From Rhodospirillaceae bacterium (GTDB taxonomy: Bacteria > Pseudomonadota > Alphaproteobacteria > Rhodospirillales > JABJKH01), in contig JABJKH010000104.1 of NCBI GenBank assembly GCA_018660465.1, forward strand, positions 1 through 47,060: DNA of 47,060 nt, read 5' to 3'. Under the pieces are notes generated by a model that had not been told where the DNA came from, did not search any database, and worked only from the letters and a program-made list of their open reading frames with translations. This document shows, piece after piece, positions 44,096 to 47,060 of this stretch. How positions within the stretch are numbered: the first letter of the stretch is position 1; each line of letters starts with the position of its first letter. The translations under genes and the position numbers were made by a program.

Positions 44096-45352
44096 TTACC
44101 CAGCTCGTTCAGTAGAATCTTCTGGGGCATTGATCTGCCGATCTGGGATAATAGAATTGCGACCAAGATAAATGTAGTATTCATCATCACTGGCGCGGCA
44201 GATTTCCCGCAATTTCCACAAGGCTTGACCGAAAACGGTTTCATTGAAAAGCCAGTTTTCCACGCGGAGACTGGCACCGTATCCCGGCTGTGCCGTGATC
44301 GCCTCTGTGTAGTATGCCTTCAAATCTTCGTACGCGAGCTTTAAGACCCGGCCTTTAGCCAAGTCGTCCCGTGGCGCGGGCGCCTGCTGGTTTTCGATAA
44401 ATGCCGCGAAGAACTTAGCGGCATCCTCAATTTCCAAACCACTTGGCCCAATGGTTGTCCGCCCACGTTTCCGAACCGCGAGGTCATACCAGGGTGCCAG
44501 ACTGTTGATTTCTCTTGTTAGGGACTGGCTGAGCTCATTCATTAATGCGCCGGCACCTTCCACTTTGGGAAGGCTAATCGGACAAACCATGCCGGTCATT
44601 GCCTCCTCATCAGTTTCCGGATCGCCTTCTGGGGCTTCTTCCAAATAATCGGTTAATAATGGGCCAGAATCTGCGTCCAAAAGTTCAAACGCGGCCGTGA
44701 GAACGCGGGTTTGAAAGGCGGCGTCATTGGGGACACCGAGGGGACGCCCCAACTCAAAGGGAACCCATAGAGCGCGTGGTGGATTTGTTTTTTCAGTATG
44801 GAGGCGAATTAAGCTGATCTGGGTGGTCGCCAACCCTTCTTCTTCAAAAATTGTTGCCAGCCCGCCCACGGCGCGCGTGCATTTTGGTCAGATGGGAACA
44901 AGCAAGACGGTATCAACTGCATCCGCCTTCATTGTCTGAGCTATGGCGTGTGCGGAGTCTTCCAATTCAAGCGGGTGCGCCGCACCGGATACGGTAAAAT
45001 GAAAATTCGCGACCGAACCAATGATGCCATCGCCGGCCATTTCGTGCAGGCGTTCAATTGGAAAACAGATGTTAATATCTTGCTGAAAACCAGTCCGATC
45101 AAAATTCACCGAAACATGGCTCATGACGACGTCGCCGGGATCGACATCACCCGGGATGACGCGGAAATCCGTAGCACCCCGCTGATAGACCGCATCATCT
45201 CTCATGTTTAAGGCGGCGGTGGAGAGGATCGAGATCCGACGATCTTTTAGGGGCTTGGGTGCAACAAAAGGCCGTCTATTTTCGAACCCGGAGCAGTCAA
45301 GTTCGATCATCATCTTTTTTTCGCCACCCGGTATGGAGTCTAAACGCGCCAT
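44096..45352 (-). CDS. Selenoprotein of the glycine/betaine/proline reductase B family (GrdB/PrdB-like), in-frame TGA as Sec
   Basis: One gene of 419 codons split by a TGA at 44888-44890. Residues 1-154 have IPGDVDPGDVVMSHVSVNFD and GFQQDINICFPIERL; residue 155 is the TGA; then PKCTRAVGGLATIFEEEGLA and PPRALWVPFELGRPLGVP. Both halves belong to the reductase selenoprotein B family, whose redox site is U-x-x-C: here U155-P-K-C158, directly after the strand VDTVLLVPI. The two halves are in the same frame with no other stop, and a hairpin follows the TGA. Clostridial relatives reduce glycine, betaine or proline; the substrate of aerobic proteobacterial members is unknown. It starts 36 bases after an alpha/beta hydrolase gene. 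A nonsense mutation is the alternative. Confidence 0.88.
44860..44876 (-). promoter_or_regulatory. Candidate bacterial SECIS hairpin
   Basis: In the mRNA, GCGCGCC pairs with GGCGGGC (six of seven pairs, one G-G mismatch) around the loop GUG, which begins 18 bases after the UGA. Bacterial SECIS elements lie directly downstream of the Sec codon, with a small apical loop containing G and U about 16-37 bases away, so position and shape fit. Pairing was judged by eye. Confidence 0.55.
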
Positions 45353-45388
45353 TGAATGCCCCGAATTTGGTTTGCGATACGGTACGCC

Positions 45389-46036
45389 CTAAGCTGCCGT
45401 CTTCAACGCCTTATCCAGATAATCTTCCACGTGTTCACTCAGAACATCAATGTGTTCGGCAAAGAAATGATCGCCGCCGTCAATGACGCGGTAATCGATT
45501 TTGATGTTCTTCTGAGCCGAGACTTTTTGCGCCAGTTTATCGACGGATTCTATGGGGATAATATCATCGGTCGACCCGTGGATGATCATGCCAGACGACG
45601 GGCAAGGTGCCAGAAATGAAAAATCGTGCAAGCTCGCCGGCGGTGCAATGGAAATGAAGCCGTTGATTTCAGGCCGACGCATCATCAGCTGCATGGAAAT
45701 CCAAGCGCCAAACGAAAATCCACCGGTCCAGCAATCTGACGCATTGGCGTTGTGGGTTTGCATCCAATCAATTGCGGCAGCGGCATCGCTTAATTCGCCC
45801 TGACCGTTATCGAATCGTCCTTGCGACCGACCGACGCCGCGGAAATTAAACCGAAGAACCGAGAAACCCCGTTTTACAAAGGTCTGGAACATTGTGTGGA
45901 CGACCTTGTTGTTCATGGTCCCGCCGTGCTGTGGGTGCGGGTGAAGAAGCAAGGCAATGGGTGCGTTCGCAACCTTAGAGTGGTGATAGCGACCTTCTAA
46001 GCGCCCTTCAGGGCCGTTAAATATGACTTCCGGCAT
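45389..46036 (-). CDS. Alpha/beta hydrolase (COG2945 type)
   Basis: Small serine hydrolase of 215 aa. Seen: LLLHPHPQHGGTMNNKVVH (oxyanion region), LRFNFRGVGRSQG, nucleophile Ser in GGFSFGAWIS, an Asp in HGSTDDIIP and a late His in DGGDHFFAEH, giving a full catalytic triad. The pattern matches the COG2945 group of uncharacterised hydrolases. It lies just upstream of the selenoprotein gene on the same strand. Substrate unknown. Confidence 0.87.
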   Translation of the reverse strand: MPEVIFNGPEGRLEGRYHHSKVANAPIALLLHPHPQHGGTMNNKVVHTMFQTFVKRGFSVLRFNFRGVGRSQGRFDNGQGELSDAAAAIDWMQTHNANASDCWTGGFSFGAWISMQLMMRRPEINGFISIAPPASLHDFSFLAPCPSSGMIIHGSTDDIIPIESVDKLAQKVSAQKNIKIDYRVIDGGDHFFAEHIDVLSEHVEDYLDKALKTAA

Positions 46037-46146
46037 GTTTCTCTACTGTTTTCTAAAGGAATGGTATTGAAACCATTGGGGGTGAATACCTGATTTTCTC
46101 ACTAGGATATAAATACGTTAATTTTCCGAAGATTTAAGTGCGATAC

Positions 46147-46175
46147 TTGACCAATTAAGTCGGACATCCTATATA
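46147..46175 (+). promoter_or_regulatory. Sigma-70-type promoter of cysE
   Basis: TTGACC (46147-46152), a 17-base spacer and TATATA (46170-46175), about 100 bases before the cysE start. The -35 region also carries an imperfect dyad, TTGAC...GTCGGA, which could be an operator for an Rrf2-type regulator (IscR/CymR). The operator idea is weak. Confidence 0.55.
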
Positions 46176-46273
46176 CCGCATAGAGTGACTGAAGGTATTC
46201 GCAAACGAACTCTCGCGCGGAAAGCCTTCAGGCGCAAAATTTTTATGTGTTTCAGTAAGATATAGCAGAGCCC

Positions 46274-47023
46274 ATGATTTTCAAGCGGATTCGAGAAGAT
46301 ATAGATGCCTTTATGGCCCGTGACCCTGCCGCACACTCTAAGTTAGAGGTGGTTTTGTGTTATCCGGGTCTACACGCCTTGATGTATTACCGGCTGTCTC
46401 ACGGATTATGGCGGCGCGGTTGGCGCGTGTTGGGGCGGTTGGTCTCGCATATTGGGAAAGTATTTACTGCAATTGAGATTCATCCAGCAGCCAAGATCGG
46501 GCGGCGGTTTGTTATCGATCATGGCACAGGTGTCGTCATTGGTGAAACGTCTGAAGTCGGTGATGATGTTACGATCTATCACGACGTGACCCTAGGCGGA
46601 ATTGCCCCTTCTGTGGACTCTGCCTCGCAGGTCAATGTGAAGCGCCATCCGACCCTGATGGATGGTGCTATCGTCGGATCAGGCGCGCAGATTTTAGGCC
46701 CCATCACGGTGGGCAAAGAAGCCCGTGTCGGCTCTAACGCTGTGGTGACCAAAGATGTGCCTAATGGCATGACGGCGGTTGGCATTCCGGCGCGAGTTGT
46801 AATGCCAAAGGATAAATCAAAATCTCATGAGTTCGTTGCCTATGGCGAACCGGCTGATGGCTGCCCTGATGTGGTGCTGACGACCATCGAAGAACTACGG
46901 GGTCAGGTCGCGTCTTTAATTGGCAAGGTCGGTGAACTTGAGAGCAGGCTGCAAGAATTTGACGGAGAAGAACCTTCGGACGGTGACAAACAAAACAAAA
47001 TCGTATCCGGCGGTAAGTCCTGA
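46274..47023 (+). CDS. cysE: Serine O-acetyltransferase
   Basis: Makes O-acetylserine from serine and acetyl-CoA, the first step of cysteine synthesis. Seen: [15 protein letters not shown] at the N terminus (the short EpsC-type helical domain), then left-handed beta-helix hexapeptides: [20 protein letters not shown] with the catalytic His-Gly, [30 protein letters not shown], and GIPARVV. It has 249 aa, with a variable acidic tail. A clear promoter lies upstream. The last 37 bases of the window hold no identifiable gene start. Confidence 0.94.
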   Translation: MIFKRIREDIDAFMARDPAAHSKLEVVLCYPGLHALMYYRLSHGLWRRGWRVLGRLVSHIGKVFTAIEIHPAAKIGRRFVIDHGTGVVIGETSEVGDDVTIYHDVTLGGIAPSVDSASQVNVKRHPTLMDGAIVGSGAQILGPITVGKEARVGSNAVVTKDVPNGMTAVGIPARVVMPKDKSKSHEFVAYGEPADGCPDVVLTTIEELRGQVASLIGKVGELESRLQEFDGEEPSDGDKQNKIVSGGKS

Positions 47024-47060
47024 TCTATCGGCTACAGGCATTATCGCCAGATGCATGGAA

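Noticed and set aside
44096-44869. A separate 257-residue gene starting at GTG
   Set aside because: It is in the same frame as the 154-residue frame upstream, and the two halves match one protein family across a TGA; annotated as one selenoprotein gene.

Overview
The window looks like a chromosomal segment of a marine-type, sulfur-oxidising alphaproteobacterium, probably of the Rhodospirillales group. This is inferred from gene content and protein style (an EipB envelope protein, an RNase E with an acidic insertion in its S1 domain, an AsmA-like giant protein, a diheme SoxA). No rRNA or other decisive marker is present. Coding density is high, several genes appear to start with TTG or GTG, and no phage, insertion sequence, CRISPR array, tRNA or rRNA was found.

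Region 1 (1-12221) is a sulfur-oxidation island. It opens with a cobyrinate a,c-diamide synthase-type amidotransferase that resembles DsrN. A Tat-exported sulfide-dehydrogenase-like flavoprotein and a SoxW thioredoxin follow. On the minus strand lies soxX-soxY-soxZ-soxA, then an intrinsic terminator, then soxB and a CcdA/SoxV thiol transporter. A 600-base AT-rich gap separates soxX from a second SoxW. Next come a YeeE/YedE thiosulfate transporter, SoxS, a secreted GlcG/HbpS-like protein and a secreted DsrE-like protein. soxCD is absent, which together with a DsrN-like gene suggests that sulfane sulfur is stored or passed to a reverse Dsr pathway encoded outside the window. Short AT-rich dyads shared by several sox promoter regions are candidate operators.

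Region 2 (12462-21053) holds a permease, DUF4126-SHOCT and M81 metallopeptidase (MlrC-like) gene string. It faces a minus-strand operon wecB-wecC (UDP-ManNAcA synthesis) whose last gene encodes a stand-alone FliG C-terminal-like domain. EipB and a double-PDZ periplasmic protein follow.

Region 3 (21073-37140) covers envelope and housekeeping genes: a DsbA/ScsC-like oxidoreductase, a DUF3047 lipoprotein, a BepA-like M48-TPR protease, a class I aminotransferase, a 118-base palindromic repeat element, RNase E, an AmiC-type amidase, penicillin-binding protein 1A, prfB with its programmed +1 frameshift, and glnE coupled to a FliL-like gene.

Region 4 (37221-47060) contains a large AsmA/YhdP-like protein, tyrS, anmK, a family 2 glycosyltransferase, an alpha/beta hydrolase, cysE and one notable gene. 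Two reading frames at 44096-45352 (minus) are a single GrdB/PrdB-family gene interrupted by an in-frame TGA, in the context U-P-K-C, with a GC-rich hairpin just downstream. I read this as a selenocysteine codon, and it is the most interesting single feature of the window.
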